64,000 bases of DNA from Akkermansiaceae bacterium (GTDB taxonomy: Bacteria; Verrucomicrobiota; Verrucomicrobiia; Verrucomicrobiales; Akkermansiaceae), in assembly GCA_947462535.1 (NCBI GenBank), contig CANHPN010000001.1, positions 62,001 through 126,000 on the forward strand. Direction: 5' to 3'. This document shows, piece after piece, positions 1-8,689 of this stretch. Position 1 is the first letter of the stretch. Every line of letters starts with the position of its first letter. The translations under genes and the position numbers were made by a program. The notes below the pieces were generated by a model. It searched no databases. It was given only the letters and a program-made list of their open reading frames with translations, and was not told the DNA's origin.

Positions 1-1
1 G

Positions 2-652
2 AACTGCTCCTACTGCCACGCCGGCGCTGCGGGCACCGCTCCCCCGGCCTGGGATGGCCGTCACGAACTGACGCTGGATCAAACCGGCCTCATCAACGGC
101 GCCACCAACCAAGCCGGCGACCCGTTCCGACTCATCGTCCCCGGTGACACCACACACTCGGTGGCGCTGCAACGGATGGCAGGCACAGGCGGCTTCACCC
201 GGATGCCGCCGCTGGGGAGCCATGAAATCGATCCTGTGAACATCCAGTTGGTCACGGATTGGATCAACCAATCGCTGCCCGGTCGCGTCACCTACGACCA
301 GTGGAGATTGGAGACGTTCGCTTCCGCAAGCTCCCCGGAAGGAGAGCCGGGCGAGGATCCGGACAGTGACGGCTTTTCCAACCACGCTGAATTCCTCGCT
401 GGCACGCTCGCATGGAACGGCAGCAGTTTCCTGATTCCGGGTGTGAGCTTGTCGGACTCGAACGTGTTCCTCAATTTCACCATTCCCGCGAACCGTTCCG
501 TGCAAGTCGAGTCATCGGGAAACCTTGCCGACTGGTCGTTGTGGGATATTCCCGCGAACAACGGCATAGCGCTGCCCGGCGGCAACACCACCTTCAGCGG
601 CCCCGGCACCTATTCTAACCAATTCTACCGTCTCCTAATCCGGGAGCGCTGA
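2..652 (+). CDS. secreted c-type cytochrome domain protein, 3' part
   Basis: The frame is open from base 2 and its start lies outside the window; 216 residues are visible. It opens with a heme-binding CSYCH motif (C-x2-C-H), followed by the segment GDPFRLIVPGDTTHSV and then RMPPLG, the usual arrangement of a small c-type cytochrome domain in which the Met may be the distal ligand. Around residues 115-125 there is an acidic DPDSDGFSNHAEFLAGT stretch resembling calcium-binding EF-hand/thrombospondin-3 repeats, then a C-terminal beta-rich domain ending in FYRLLIRER, a tail common in secreted verrucomicrobial proteins. It resembles the C-terminal cytochrome of SO2930-like or PQQ-dehydrogenase-linked proteins. 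Export and electron transfer in the periplasm are inferred. The upstream domain cannot be seen. Confidence 0.75.
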   Translation, partial: NCSYCHAGAAGTAPPAWDGRHELTLDQTGLINGATNQAGDPFRLIVPGDTTHSVALQRMAGTGGFTRMPPLGSHEIDPVNIQLVTDWINQSLPGRVTYDQWRLETFASASSPEGEPGEDPDSDGFSNHAEFLAGTLAWNGSSFLIPGVSLSDSNVFLNFTIPANRSVQVESSGNLADWSLWDIPANNGIALPGGNTTFSGPGTYSNQFYRLLIRER

Positions 653-692
653 GAACAGGATCGTCGCAGGTCTAGCCAGTGCTTGAAATACG

Positions 693-1751
693 ATGCCCCC
701 GCTGAATTTCGTGACCCACCGTAGCAACATGCTCATGCAAACAAATGTTCCAAAGCTCGTCACCATCGCGCTTCCTATCTACAAGCGGCTTGAATACCTA
801 CCGCATGTCCTCGGAATCGTGGCGTCACAGGACTACCCGAATATCGAGTTGATTGTTTCCGATAACGGAACCAACGGAACCCGCGTCCGCGAAATTGTCG
901 AGACCTGCTATCCGCAGCCATGCCGGTTCCGCCAGAACCCCGAGACCGTGAACATCTCCTATCATTTCAATCAGTTGATAGGTGAGGCGACGGGTGAATA
1001 CTTCGTGATTCTCTGTGACGACGATGAAATCAGTTCCAACTACGTATCGGAATTGGTCGCCTCACTGGAAGTGTATCCCGACGCATCCGTGGCGATCGCA
1101 AGGCAGGAAATGCTGGCGACCAACGGGGCCGTTGTCCGGAAATCGAGTGCAACCATGCCACCCGTGATTTCCGGTGAGGATTTCATTTCGGCCACATGGC
1201 GTGACTATGCCTATGGCATGGAGATGGTCGGGACATTCCTCGCGCGAACGGAGAAGCTCAGAGGCTGTGGCGGATACCCTGATTTCTGCCGTGGCACGGG
1301 CATCGACAACGCATTGCTTCTCAAGCTCGTCCTGGGCGGAAGCGTCGGGTTGAATTCCCGGTGCGCGTTCCGCTGGCGGCTGGATGACGCCAGCTTCGGC
1401 TGGTCTGTCAGCGCTGCGGAACTGGCCCTGGCGAGCCGGGAGTTTTTGAACTTCCTAGATACCGATCCAGCGATCCGGGAATATGCAGTGGCGCGTCCGG
1501 AGCAATGGCTGAGGATCAAGGCCAGCCTGGTAAAGATGACTTGGCAGACTTATTTGGGACGGTGGGATGAGATCTACCGAGGGAGATTGTCGTGGCTGCC
1601 ATGGGTGAAATCCGCGTTCGCGATACCGTTTATCGCGGACTATTACAAGATGATCGCCCGCCATTTTTATGCCGATGCGAAAAGCCTGTTCAAGAAGCGG
1701 ACGCTGTATGAAAGGACTCCGCCCTGTGCCAATGAATTTCCTCGGATTTGA
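693..1751 (+). CDS. glycosyltransferase family 2 (GT-A fold)
   Basis: A 352-residue GT2 enzyme. The N-terminal nucleotide-binding strand reads VTIALPIYKRLEYL, followed by LIVSDNG and, near residue 108, the acidic LCDDDE motif that holds the metal and sugar nucleotide in GT-A folds. The later FCRGTGIDNALLLKLVL region matches the usual acceptor half. No membrane segment is evident, so it probably works at the cytoplasmic face on a lipid-linked glycan. It is the first gene of the forward polysaccharide cluster, 40 bases after the cytochrome gene. Alternative in-frame ATGs at 729 and 735 are plausible because homology begins only at about residue 20; no Shine-Dalgarno sequence decides between them. 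The donor sugar cannot be inferred. Confidence 0.85.
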   Translation: MPPLNFVTHRSNMLMQTNVPKLVTIALPIYKRLEYLPHVLGIVASQDYPNIELIVSDNGTNGTRVREIVETCYPQPCRFRQNPETVNISYHFNQLIGEATGEYFVILCDDDEISSNYVSELVASLEVYPDASVAIARQEMLATNGAVVRKSSATMPPVISGEDFISATWRDYAYGMEMVGTFLARTEKLRGCGGYPDFCRGTGIDNALLLKLVLGGSVGLNSRCAFRWRLDDASFGWSVSAAELALASREFLNFLDTDPAIREYAVARPEQWLRIKASLVKMTWQTYLGRWDEIYRGRLSWLPWVKSAFAIPFIADYYKMIARHFYADAKSLFKKRTLYERTPPCANEFPRI

Positions 1752-1756
1752 GGAGG
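1751..1756 (+). promoter_or_regulatory. strong Shine-Dalgarno sequence selecting a TTG start
   Basis: AGGAGG, continued by TGA, lies 9 bases before TTG at 1766 and overlaps the last base of the preceding stop codon. This is one of the few near-perfect ribosome binding sites in the window and supports a TTG start for the downstream glycosyltransferase, with coupling to the upstream gene. Confidence 0.7.
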
Positions 1757-1765
1757 TGAAGCGCG

Positions 1766-3085
1766 TTGGGCCCAAAGAAAGCCGGAATCACTCAACATGA
1801 AGGCGAACAAGCGGTGAAAATCGTCCACGTTAACACTTTTGACACCCTCGGAGGCGCGGCGCGTTCCGCGTATCGGCTGCACCAGGGACTCCGGGCGATG
1901 GGCGAGGATTCCACGATGTTCGTCCGCCAGGCAGACAGCGACGATCCCAACGTGACCGAAATGCGTTCCTCGCGGCGCATCCTCGACCGGGTGCGCCGGC
2001 GGATTCGCAAGGAGTGGATCGCGCGGGATTTTCGAGGTTACCGGTCCACCCGCCCGCCCGGTCTTGAGCCTTTTCATGATAGCCGGTCAGTCGTCTGGTT
2101 CGATTTCCTGCGTGACTTGCCCAAGTGCGACATTCTGAATCTTCACTGGGTTGCGAACTCGTTTCTCGATTATGAGAGCTTCTTTGCGAAAATGCCGACG
2201 GCCACCCGGGTCGTTTGGACGCTGCACGACATGAACGCCTTCACCGGCGGTTGTCATTATGACGCTGGATGCCGCCGTTTCGCCGACTGTTGCGGCCGCT
2301 GTCCCCAACTCGGCTCCAACGATCCCAAGGATCTCTCCCACCGGATTTGGGAACGCAAGGCGAAGGCGTTTTCACGACTCGATTCGGCGCGCTTGCAGTT
2401 CGTCACCCCCAGCCGCTGGCTGGCGGAGGAAATCAGGCGCAGCCCGCTGGCCGGTCGTTTCCCTGTATCGGTGATTCCGTATGGTCTCGATCTCCACGAT
2501 TTTGCGCCACGGGACCGCGCGGCATGTCGTGATATTCTCGGCCTGCCGCCCGACGTGAAGGTGCTCCTGTTCGTGGCCGATGGCTTGGACAACTCACGCA
2601 AAGGGTTTGCACTGCTGACCGCCGCCTTGGCCGCCCTGCCTCGCGATGTGCCTATCGCGATACTATCCGTGGGCCGCAACAAACCGGACGTGGCAATTGA
2701 TATGCCGTGGACTCACGTCGGCGAGGTGAAAAACGATTACCATCTATCCGTCGTTTATAGTGCCGCGGACATTTTTATCATTCCTTCGTTGGAAGACAAT
2801 CTTCCTAACACTGTATTGGAAGCGATGGCGTGCGGCACGCCGGTGTTAGGGTTTGCCGCCGGGGGGGTTCCGGACATGGTCCGCCCCGGGGTAACGGGAA
2901 TGCTGGTTCCGCCGGCGGATGTCGAGGCACTCGGCAGCGCGATCATGCAACTTCTGCGTGACCCGGAGCACTTGGGGGAAATGGGTTTGAACTGTCGGCG
3001 CGTTGCGACTGAGGAATACTCATTGGATCTACAGGCGAGCCGCTACTCCCAGCTCTACGCAGCGGCGTTGGATCTGCATCGATAA
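1766..3085 (+). CDS. glycosyltransferase family 4 (GT-B fold)
   Basis: A 439-residue GT4 enzyme. The N-terminal Rossmann half contains IVHVNTFDTLGGAARSAYRL (a glycine-rich acceptor loop) and WTLHDMNAFTGGCHYDAGC, a motif with several cysteines typical of the WcaC-like branch of GT4. The C-terminal donor half has the E-x7-E type signature in VLEAMACGTPVLGFAAGGVP near residues 352-371. It is cytoplasmic and would add a nucleotide-activated sugar with retention of configuration. The TTG start at 1766 is supported by AGGAGG nine bases upstream; a GTG a few codons further in (AVKIVHVN) is the alternative. It sits 14 bases after the preceding GT2 gene, so the two are probably co-transcribed and coupled. 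Confidence 0.88.
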   Translation: MGPKKAGITQHEGEQAVKIVHVNTFDTLGGAARSAYRLHQGLRAMGEDSTMFVRQADSDDPNVTEMRSSRRILDRVRRRIRKEWIARDFRGYRSTRPPGLEPFHDSRSVVWFDFLRDLPKCDILNLHWVANSFLDYESFFAKMPTATRVVWTLHDMNAFTGGCHYDAGCRRFADCCGRCPQLGSNDPKDLSHRIWERKAKAFSRLDSARLQFVTPSRWLAEEIRRSPLAGRFPVSVIPYGLDLHDFAPRDRAACRDILGLPPDVKVLLFVADGLDNSRKGFALLTAALAALPRDVPIAILSVGRNKPDVAIDMPWTHVGEVKNDYHLSVVYSAADIFIIPSLEDNLPNTVLEAMACGTPVLGFAAGGVPDMVRPGVTGMLVPPADVEALGSAIMQLLRDPEHLGEMGLNCRRVATEEYSLDLQASRYSQLYAAALDLHR

Positions 3086-3224
3086 ATTCATATTCCACGG
3101 CCTGGGGCTTCGTGATGACTTGGTCAAGGTCTGCCACCCCTACTCTTCATCTGAAAAGCTGTTCGCCCGGCTTGGGGTTGCCATCGAAACGCCTTGATGG
3201 TGTGTCTCTATCAAATCTGATTCC

Positions 3225-4418
3225 ATGAACATGAAGCCATACGACTACCTGGTGATTGGTGGAGGGATCGTGGGGATTTCCACAGCGTTCCATCTCTGCG
3301 AAGCGTTTCCCGGCGCGCGGGTGCTGCTGCTCGAAAAGGAGTCCGGTCCCGCCCGCCACCAGACCGGCCGGAACTCGGGGGTTATCCATTCGGGCATCTA
3401 TTACAAGCCGGGCAGTTCCAAGGCTAGGTTTGCCAGGTCGGGAGCCCTGAGCATGGCCGGGTTCTGCCAGAAACACGACATCCCCCACGACATTTGCGGG
3501 AAGGTCATCGTCGCGAGCAAGGAAAGCGAGATCTATTCGTTAGAGCAGCTCTATCAGCGAGGCCTGCTGAATGACGTTCCTGTTGAAAAAGTGTCTGCGG
3601 AGCGCGTGCGTGAAATCGAGCCGCATGTCAGGTGCGTCGCGGGGCTTCTGGTGAAGTCCACCGGGATCACCAGCTACACGGAGGTTTGCCGGAAGCTCCT
3701 CGAATTGATCGAGGCGGCGGGCGGCGAGGTGAGGTTCGGGCAGTCCGTCCGGAGTATCCAGGACTGCGGCAGCTTGAAGATCATCGGCACGGAAACCGGC
3801 GAGTTCGAGGCGAGGTTTGTCATCAATTGCGCCGGCCTCCACAGCGATCGCGTGGCCCGCATGACCGGAGCGGATCCCGGCGCGCGGATCGTTCCCTTCC
3901 GCGGTGAGTATTTCGAACTGGTGCCGGAAAAGCGGCATCTGGTGAACACCCTGATCTATCCGGTGCCCAATCCGGACTTCCCGTTTCTCGGCGTGCATTT
4001 CACCAAGATGATAGACGGGTCCGTCCACGCCGGTCCGAACGCCGTGCTGGCCTTAAAGCGCGAGGGCTACTTCAAGACCGATTTCAACCTGCGCGATTTC
4101 AGCGAGACAATGGCGTTTGGAGGATTTTGGAAACTCATCAGCAAGAATCTGGGCGAGGGGCTCAAGGAAATGCACCGCTCGTTTTTCAAATCCGCCTTCG
4201 TGCGCAGTTTGCAGCAATTGATTCCCGAGGTCCGGGCCGAGGATCTCGTGCCGTGCAAGGCCGGCGTGAGGGCCCAGGCCCTGTTGGATGACGGCAGGCT
4301 GGTGGATGATTTCCTGATGGTGGAAGGAAACGGTACCTTGCACGTCTGCAATGCTCCATCCCCCGCCGCCACGGCCGCGCTCGAGATCGGAAAATCCATC
4401 GTCGCCCAGGTCGTCTGA
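3225..4418 (+). CDS. lhgO: FAD-dependent L-2-hydroxyglutarate oxidase-like protein
   Basis: A 397-residue member of the DAO/LhgO flavoprotein family. It begins with the dinucleotide-binding motif VIGGGIVGISTAF, then ARHQTGRNSGVIHSGIYY, the substrate-channel signature of LhgO, and ends with a second FAD contact near GNGTLHVCNAPSPAATA. Known LhgO oxidises L-2-hydroxyglutarate to 2-oxoglutarate at the membrane. Here it sits inside a polysaccharide cluster, 139 bases after a GT4 gene and 33 bases before an SDR sugar enzyme. An alternative role oxidising a hydroxy acid or uronate made by the cluster is possible but is inference. Start at 3225 or 3231. Family assignment is firm; the substrate is not. 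Confidence 0.82.
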   Translation: MNMKPYDYLVIGGGIVGISTAFHLCEAFPGARVLLLEKESGPARHQTGRNSGVIHSGIYYKPGSSKARFARSGALSMAGFCQKHDIPHDICGKVIVASKESEIYSLEQLYQRGLLNDVPVEKVSAERVREIEPHVRCVAGLLVKSTGITSYTEVCRKLLELIEAAGGEVRFGQSVRSIQDCGSLKIIGTETGEFEARFVINCAGLHSDRVARMTGADPGARIVPFRGEYFELVPEKRHLVNTLIYPVPNPDFPFLGVHFTKMIDGSVHAGPNAVLALKREGYFKTDFNLRDFSETMAFGGFWKLISKNLGEGLKEMHRSFFKSAFVRSLQQLIPEVRAEDLVPCKAGVRAQALLDDGRLVDDFLMVEGNGTLHVCNAPSPAATAALEIGKSIVAQVV

Positions 4419-4451
4419 AAAAATGCCTCTAACTCACAACGCCCCACAAAC

Positions 4452-5486
4452 ATGAAAATACTGGTTACAGGAACAGAAGGATATCTCGGCTCGCTGCTCG
4501 CTCCCATCTTGCTCGGGCGCGGCCACGAAGTCACCGGCGTCGATGTTGGCTTTTACAAGTCCGGATACCTATACCACACCGAGGGCGATCAATCCAAGAC
4601 TCTCGTCAAGGACATACGCCGTCTGACGCCCGAGGATCTGCGGAGCCACGACGCGGTCGTCCACATGGCGGAGCTGTCGAACGATCCAACCGGCGAACTC
4701 GCCCCTCACATCACTTACGAGATCAACCACAAGGGCTCCGTCCGCCTGGCCCGAATCGCCAAAGAGGCGGGGGTCCGCAGATTCATCTACATGTCCTCCT
4801 GCTCGGTCTATGGGATTGCGGGCGGTGATGTGCCGGTGACGGAGGAAACTCCGGTGAATCCGCAAACCGCCTACGCGGTCTGCAAGACGCTTTGCGAGCG
4901 GGACATCATGCCGATGGCTGGCCCTAACTTCTCGCCGGTGTTCTTCCGGAATTCGACCGCGTTCGGGGCGTCCCCCCGCCAGCGATTCGACCTAGTTGTG
5001 AACAATCTCAGCGGCCTTGCCTGGAGCACTAGGGAAATCAAGATGACCAGCGATGGCAGCCCCTGGCGGCCGCTGATCCATGGCTTGGACATCGGGAAGG
5101 CAATCTGCCGCGCGCTTGAAGCGCCCGTCGATGCGATCCACGGCCAGATTTTCAACCTCGGTTCCAACGAACAGAACTACCGGGTCAGGGAGGTGGCGGA
5201 CATTGTCGCGGAATGCTTCCCGGGTTGCACGACGACATTCGGCACTCAAGGCGCTGACAACCGCAGCTACCGGGTGAGTTTCGACAAGCTCTCGAAGCAC
5301 CTGCCGGGCTTCTCCTGCGATTGGGACGTGGCCAAGGGTGCCCGGCAGTTCCATCAGCTTTTCCAACAGATCGACTTCACCCGCGAGGATTTCGAATTCC
5401 GGCCATATACCCGCTTGAAGCAGCTCCAATACCTGATCCGCACCGGCCAGCTCGACCAGGATTTCTTCTGGAGGACGGCGTCTTGA
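4452..5486 (+). CDS. NAD(P)-dependent epimerase/dehydratase (extended SDR)
   Basis: A 344-residue extended short-chain dehydrogenase. The cofactor loop is VTGTEGYLGSLL (G-x2-G-x2-G), the catalytic pair lies in YAVCK near residue 141 (Y-x3-K) after SSCSVYG, and the substrate half contains RNSTAFGASPRQRFDLVVNN. These are features of nucleotide-sugar 4-epimerases, 4,6-dehydratases and 4-ketoreductases. It opens a four-gene cassette with a C-methyltransferase, a DUF4910 protein and an RmlC-like epimerase, so it most likely acts on a keto-deoxysugar bound to a nucleotide. The exact reaction is not readable from sequence. Translation starts at ATG 4452, 33 bases after the oxidase gene. Confidence 0.85.
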   Translation: MKILVTGTEGYLGSLLAPILLGRGHEVTGVDVGFYKSGYLYHTEGDQSKTLVKDIRRLTPEDLRSHDAVVHMAELSNDPTGELAPHITYEINHKGSVRLARIAKEAGVRRFIYMSSCSVYGIAGGDVPVTEETPVNPQTAYAVCKTLCERDIMPMAGPNFSPVFFRNSTAFGASPRQRFDLVVNNLSGLAWSTREIKMTSDGSPWRPLIHGLDIGKAICRALEAPVDAIHGQIFNLGSNEQNYRVREVADIVAECFPGCTTTFGTQGADNRSYRVSFDKLSKHLPGFSCDWDVAKGARQFHQLFQQIDFTREDFEFRPYTRLKQLQYLIRTGQLDQDFFWRTAS

Positions 5487-5514
5487 GCGGAGCGTCCCAC
5501 TTTGCACCCCAATT

Positions 5515-6771
5515 ATGAATCTTGTGACACACTCCCCGAAATGCCGCTTTTGCTCCGCAGCGCTCATCCATGTGATGTGCGACCTCGGTATGTCCCCGCT
5601 TGCCAATTCCTATGTGAAATTCAAAAACTCCCGCAACGCCGAGAAGTCCTATCCGCTCAAGGTCTGGGTGTGCGGAGAATGCCTGCTCGCGCAGCTTGAA
5701 TCGTTCGAATCCCCCGACGCCATTTTCAGCGACTACCTGTATTTCAGCAGCTTTTCCACCAGTTGGGTCGAGCACGCCCGCCGCTATTGTGAGATGATGA
5801 CGGAGCGCTTCGGCCTCGATTCGGGGAGCCAGGTTATTGAGATCGCTAGCAACGACGGCTACCTGCTCCAGCACTTCAAGGCGAGGGGAATCCCGGTGCT
5901 CGGAGTCGAGCCGGCGGCGAACGTGGCCAAGGTCGCGTGGGAGGAGAAAAGGATTCCCAGCGTTGCGAAATTTTTCGGCGTGGACACCGCGAGGGAGTTG
6001 GTCGCAGCCGGAAAATATGCCGACCTGCTCATGGGCAACAACGTCCTCGCCCACGTACCGGACATCAACGACTTTGTCGGCGGTTTGAAGATCGCGCTCA
6101 AACCCGGAGGCGTCATCACATTCGAGTTTCCACACCTGCAGCGCTTGATAGAAAACAACCAGTTCGACACTATCTATCACGAGCATTTCTCCTACCTGTC
6201 TTTCCTCGCGGTGGAGAAGGTGTTCGCGTGCCACGGGCTCACGCTTTTCGATGTGGAGGAGCTCCCGACGCACGGTGGATCGCTTCGTATTTTCGCCGGC
6301 CACACCGGAAATGTTAGGCCCGCCTTGGCGGTGACGAACCGGGTGGACGTGATGAGAAGGCAGGAAACCGGTTTCGGCCTGACGGAGATGGAAACCTACA
6401 CGGCGTTCGGGGAAAAGGTCAGAGCCACCAAACGCAAGCTCTTGAAGTTCCTCATCGAGGCCAAGGAAGCCCACAAGTCTGTCGTGTGTTACGGCGCGGC
6501 GGCGAAGGGAGTCACACTGGTGAACTACTGTGGAGTCCGGGACGACCTGGTGGACTACGTCGTGGACAAGAGCCCCCACAAGCAGAACCACTTCATGCCC
6601 GGCGTGCGCATCCCGATCCACGGCCCGGAACGGATCTTCGATACCAAGCCGGATTACGTGCTGATTCTCCCGTGGAATTTACGGAAGGAAATCAGCGCCG
6701 AGATGGCGGCAATCAAGGAATGGGGCGGTCGCTTCGTGGTGCCGATTCCTGAGGTGATCGTTTTTGATTAG
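5515..6771 (+). CDS. SAM-dependent sugar C-methyltransferase
   Basis: A 418-residue protein of the TylCIII/NovU-like C-methyltransferase family. An N-terminal zinc-binding domain (CRFC near residue 9 and CGEC near 54) precedes a Rossmann methyltransferase domain with VIEIASNDGYLL as SAM motif I and GNNVLAHVPD as motif II/III. YHEHFSYLS carries the conserved His-Glu-His thought to act as base in C-3 methylation. A C-terminal Rossmann-like domain (VCYGAAAKGVTLVNYCG) completes the architecture. Known relatives methylate C-3 of dTDP- or CDP-linked 4-keto-deoxysugars to make branched sugars. Its flanks, an SDR and an RmlC-like epimerase, agree with that role. Confidence 0.88.
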   Translation: MNLVTHSPKCRFCSAALIHVMCDLGMSPLANSYVKFKNSRNAEKSYPLKVWVCGECLLAQLESFESPDAIFSDYLYFSSFSTSWVEHARRYCEMMTERFGLDSGSQVIEIASNDGYLLQHFKARGIPVLGVEPAANVAKVAWEEKRIPSVAKFFGVDTARELVAAGKYADLLMGNNVLAHVPDINDFVGGLKIALKPGGVITFEFPHLQRLIENNQFDTIYHEHFSYLSFLAVEKVFACHGLTLFDVEELPTHGGSLRIFAGHTGNVRPALAVTNRVDVMRRQETGFGLTEMETYTAFGEKVRATKRKLLKFLIEAKEAHKSVVCYGAAAKGVTLVNYCGVRDDLVDYVVDKSPHKQNHFMPGVRIPIHGPERIFDTKPDYVLILPWNLRKEISAEMAAIKEWGGRFVVPIPEVIVFD

Positions 6772-6817
6772 TCTCGGCGCGCGGGAATCGATTTCAGCTG
6801 CTAGCGTTATATTGGAA

Positions 6818-8122
6818 ATGAACAACCTTGATTTGCAGGCTACCGGCCGGGAAATGCACGCCTTGGCCGCGGAGTTGTATCCGCTTTGCAGGAGCATCAC
6901 CGGCAATGGCGTGCGTTCGACCTTGCAGCGCTTGGCGCAAGACATCCCCCTCGCAGTGCGGGAAGTTCCCAGCGGCACCCAAGTGTTTGATTGGACCGTT
7001 CCCGAGGAATGGAACATCAGGGAAGGATGGATCAAGGACCCGCATGGCCGGGTAGTCGTTAGTTTCGCGAACCAAAACCTGCACGTCGTCGGCTACAGCA
7101 CACCGGTGCGGGGAAAAATGACGCTGTCCGAGCTCAAACTGAGACTCTTTAGTCTCCCGGACCAGCCGGACCTCATTCCCTACCGCACGAGTTATTACAA
7201 GAAGACCTGGGGCTTTTGTCTGCCGCATCGCGACTTGGAGCGCCTGGAAGACGGGGAATACGAAGTCTGCATCGACTCCCGTCTAACGAATGGAAGTCTC
7301 ACCTACGGCGAATGTTTTATCTCCGGTGCCACGGACGAGGAGGTTCTGGTTTCCTGCCATACCTGCCATCCCTCGCTGGCGAACGACAATCTCGCCGGCA
7401 TTGCCGTAGCGGTGGCCCTCGCCCGCCAACTTGCGAGCTGTCCGCAGCGCTTGTCCTATCGCTTTTTGTTCATACCGGGCACGATCGGCTCCATCGCCTG
7501 GCTCGCGCTCAACGAAGCGGGAATTCACCGCATCCAACACGGCCTTGTCCTCACCTGTGCGGGCGACGCCGGACCGATTACCTACAAGAAATCCCGGCGG
7601 GGGAATGCCATCATCGACCGCGCGATGCAGCATGTTCTCAGGACCAGCGGCGCGGAACACCGGGTGGTCGATTTCCATCCTTACGGTTATGATGAGAGGC
7701 AGTATTGTTCGCCCGGCATCAATCTGCCGATCGGCTGCCTGATGCGCTCTCCCCACGGGACCTTCCCGGAATATCATACGAGCGCCGACAACCTTGACTT
7801 CATCCAGCCCGAATCCCTGGCGGACACTCTGGTCAAGGCTCTTGAAGCATTCGAAGTGCTCGAGCACAACGCGCGGTTCGTGAATCTCAAGCCGATGTGC
7901 GAACCGAGGCTCGGCAAATACGGCCTCTACGGCGGTGGCGGTGGCCAGCGGACCGGGGGGTTCGACGAGCTCGCGCTGCTCTGGGTGCTCAATCTATCAG
8001 ACGGCGGCAATGACCTTCTGGCAATCGCCGAGCGGTCCGGGATGCGCTTCCACAAAATCCTCGCCGCCGCCGTGGCGCTCGAGCAGGCTGGACTGCTGCA
8101 TAAAGAGAATCTGACCTGCTAG
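6818..8122 (+). CDS. DUF4910 M28-like metallopeptidase-fold protein
   Basis: A 434-residue protein of the DUF4910 (formerly DUF2172) family. The central M28-type zinc core has SCHTCHPSLANDNLAG near residues 185-200, with conserved His and Asp-Asn, and a later His in FPEYHTSADNLDF; a winged-helix-like segment (LALLWVLNLSDGGNDLLAIAERSG) closes the protein. Family members are common in glycan and antibiotic-sugar clusters, where they are suspected of aminopeptidase or amide hydrolase activity, but no reaction is established. ATG 6818 is preferred because homology begins at LYPLCRSITGNG; a TTG at 6764 would overlap the methyltransferase gene. It is 18 bases from the epimerase gene, so co-transcription is likely. 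Confidence 0.82.
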   Translation: MNNLDLQATGREMHALAAELYPLCRSITGNGVRSTLQRLAQDIPLAVREVPSGTQVFDWTVPEEWNIREGWIKDPHGRVVVSFANQNLHVVGYSTPVRGKMTLSELKLRLFSLPDQPDLIPYRTSYYKKTWGFCLPHRDLERLEDGEYEVCIDSRLTNGSLTYGECFISGATDEEVLVSCHTCHPSLANDNLAGIAVAVALARQLASCPQRLSYRFLFIPGTIGSIAWLALNEAGIHRIQHGLVLTCAGDAGPITYKKSRRGNAIIDRAMQHVLRTSGAEHRVVDFHPYGYDERQYCSPGINLPIGCLMRSPHGTFPEYHTSADNLDFIQPESLADTLVKALEAFEVLEHNARFVNLKPMCEPRLGKYGLYGGGGGQRTGGFDELALLWVLNLSDGGNDLLAIAERSGMRFHKILAAAVALEQAGLLHKENLTC

Positions 8123-8140
8123 AAAAGACCGGATAAACCC

Positions 8141-8689
8141 ATGATTTTTCGCGAAACCAAACTTGCCGGCGCTTACATCGTCGAGATTGAGAAACAGGAA
8201 GACGCCCGCGGCTTTTTCGCGCGGACGTTCTGCGCCGTGGAACTGCGGCGGCACGGTGTGGATTTCCAAGTCGTGCAGGCGAACATCTCCCACAATCACC
8301 GGAAGGGCACTCTCCGCGGGATGCACTATCAGGCACCACCCGCCAGAGAACCGAAATTCATCCGTTGCATCCGCGGCGCGGTTTGGGACGTGATCGTCGA
8401 CCTGCGCCCCGGATCGGCGACCTACTTGCAGCACATCGGGGTGGAGCTTAGCGCCGATAACGGCCGGGCGATCTATGTCCCGGACATGTTCGCGCACGGC
8501 AACCAGGCTCTCGCTGACGGGGCGGAATTATTGTATCTGATGGGCGGGCCCTACTCGCCCGATCACGCGCTCGGGCTCCGCCATGACGATCCCGCGATCG
8601 GAATCGAGTGGCCGCTACCCGTGAGCGTGATTCACGAGAAGGATCGCGGGTGGTCGCTTCTTCAGGTAAACTCACCGCGCTTGGAATAA
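8141..8689 (+). CDS. RmlC-like dTDP-4-keto-sugar 3,5-epimerase family protein
   Basis: A 182-residue cupin of the RmlC/RfbC family, the usual length. Conserved features are ARGFFARTF near residue 22, NISHNHRKGTLRGMHYQ, which contains the catalytic His in GMHYQ, KFIRCIRGAVWDVIVDLR, and VPDMFAHGNQAL in place of the classic FAHGF. The enzyme would epimerise C-3 and/or C-5 of a 4-keto nucleotide sugar. Pairing with an SDR and a C-methyltransferase suggests a branched or 3-epimerised deoxysugar rather than plain L-rhamnose, since rmlA, rmlB and rmlD are not nearby. Its TAA shares a base with the next ATG, which implies translational coupling. Confidence 0.87.
   Translation: MIFRETKLAGAYIVEIEKQEDARGFFARTFCAVELRRHGVDFQVVQANISHNHRKGTLRGMHYQAPPAREPKFIRCIRGAVWDVIVDLRPGSATYLQHIGVELSADNGRAIYVPDMFAHGNQALADGAELLYLMGGPYSPDHALGLRHDDPAIGIEWPLPVSVIHEKDRGWSLLQVNSPRLE

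Noticed and set aside
5377-6621. 414-codon reverse frame over the methyltransferase and SDR genes
   Set aside because: A shadow of two recognised forward genes; no homology in its translation.
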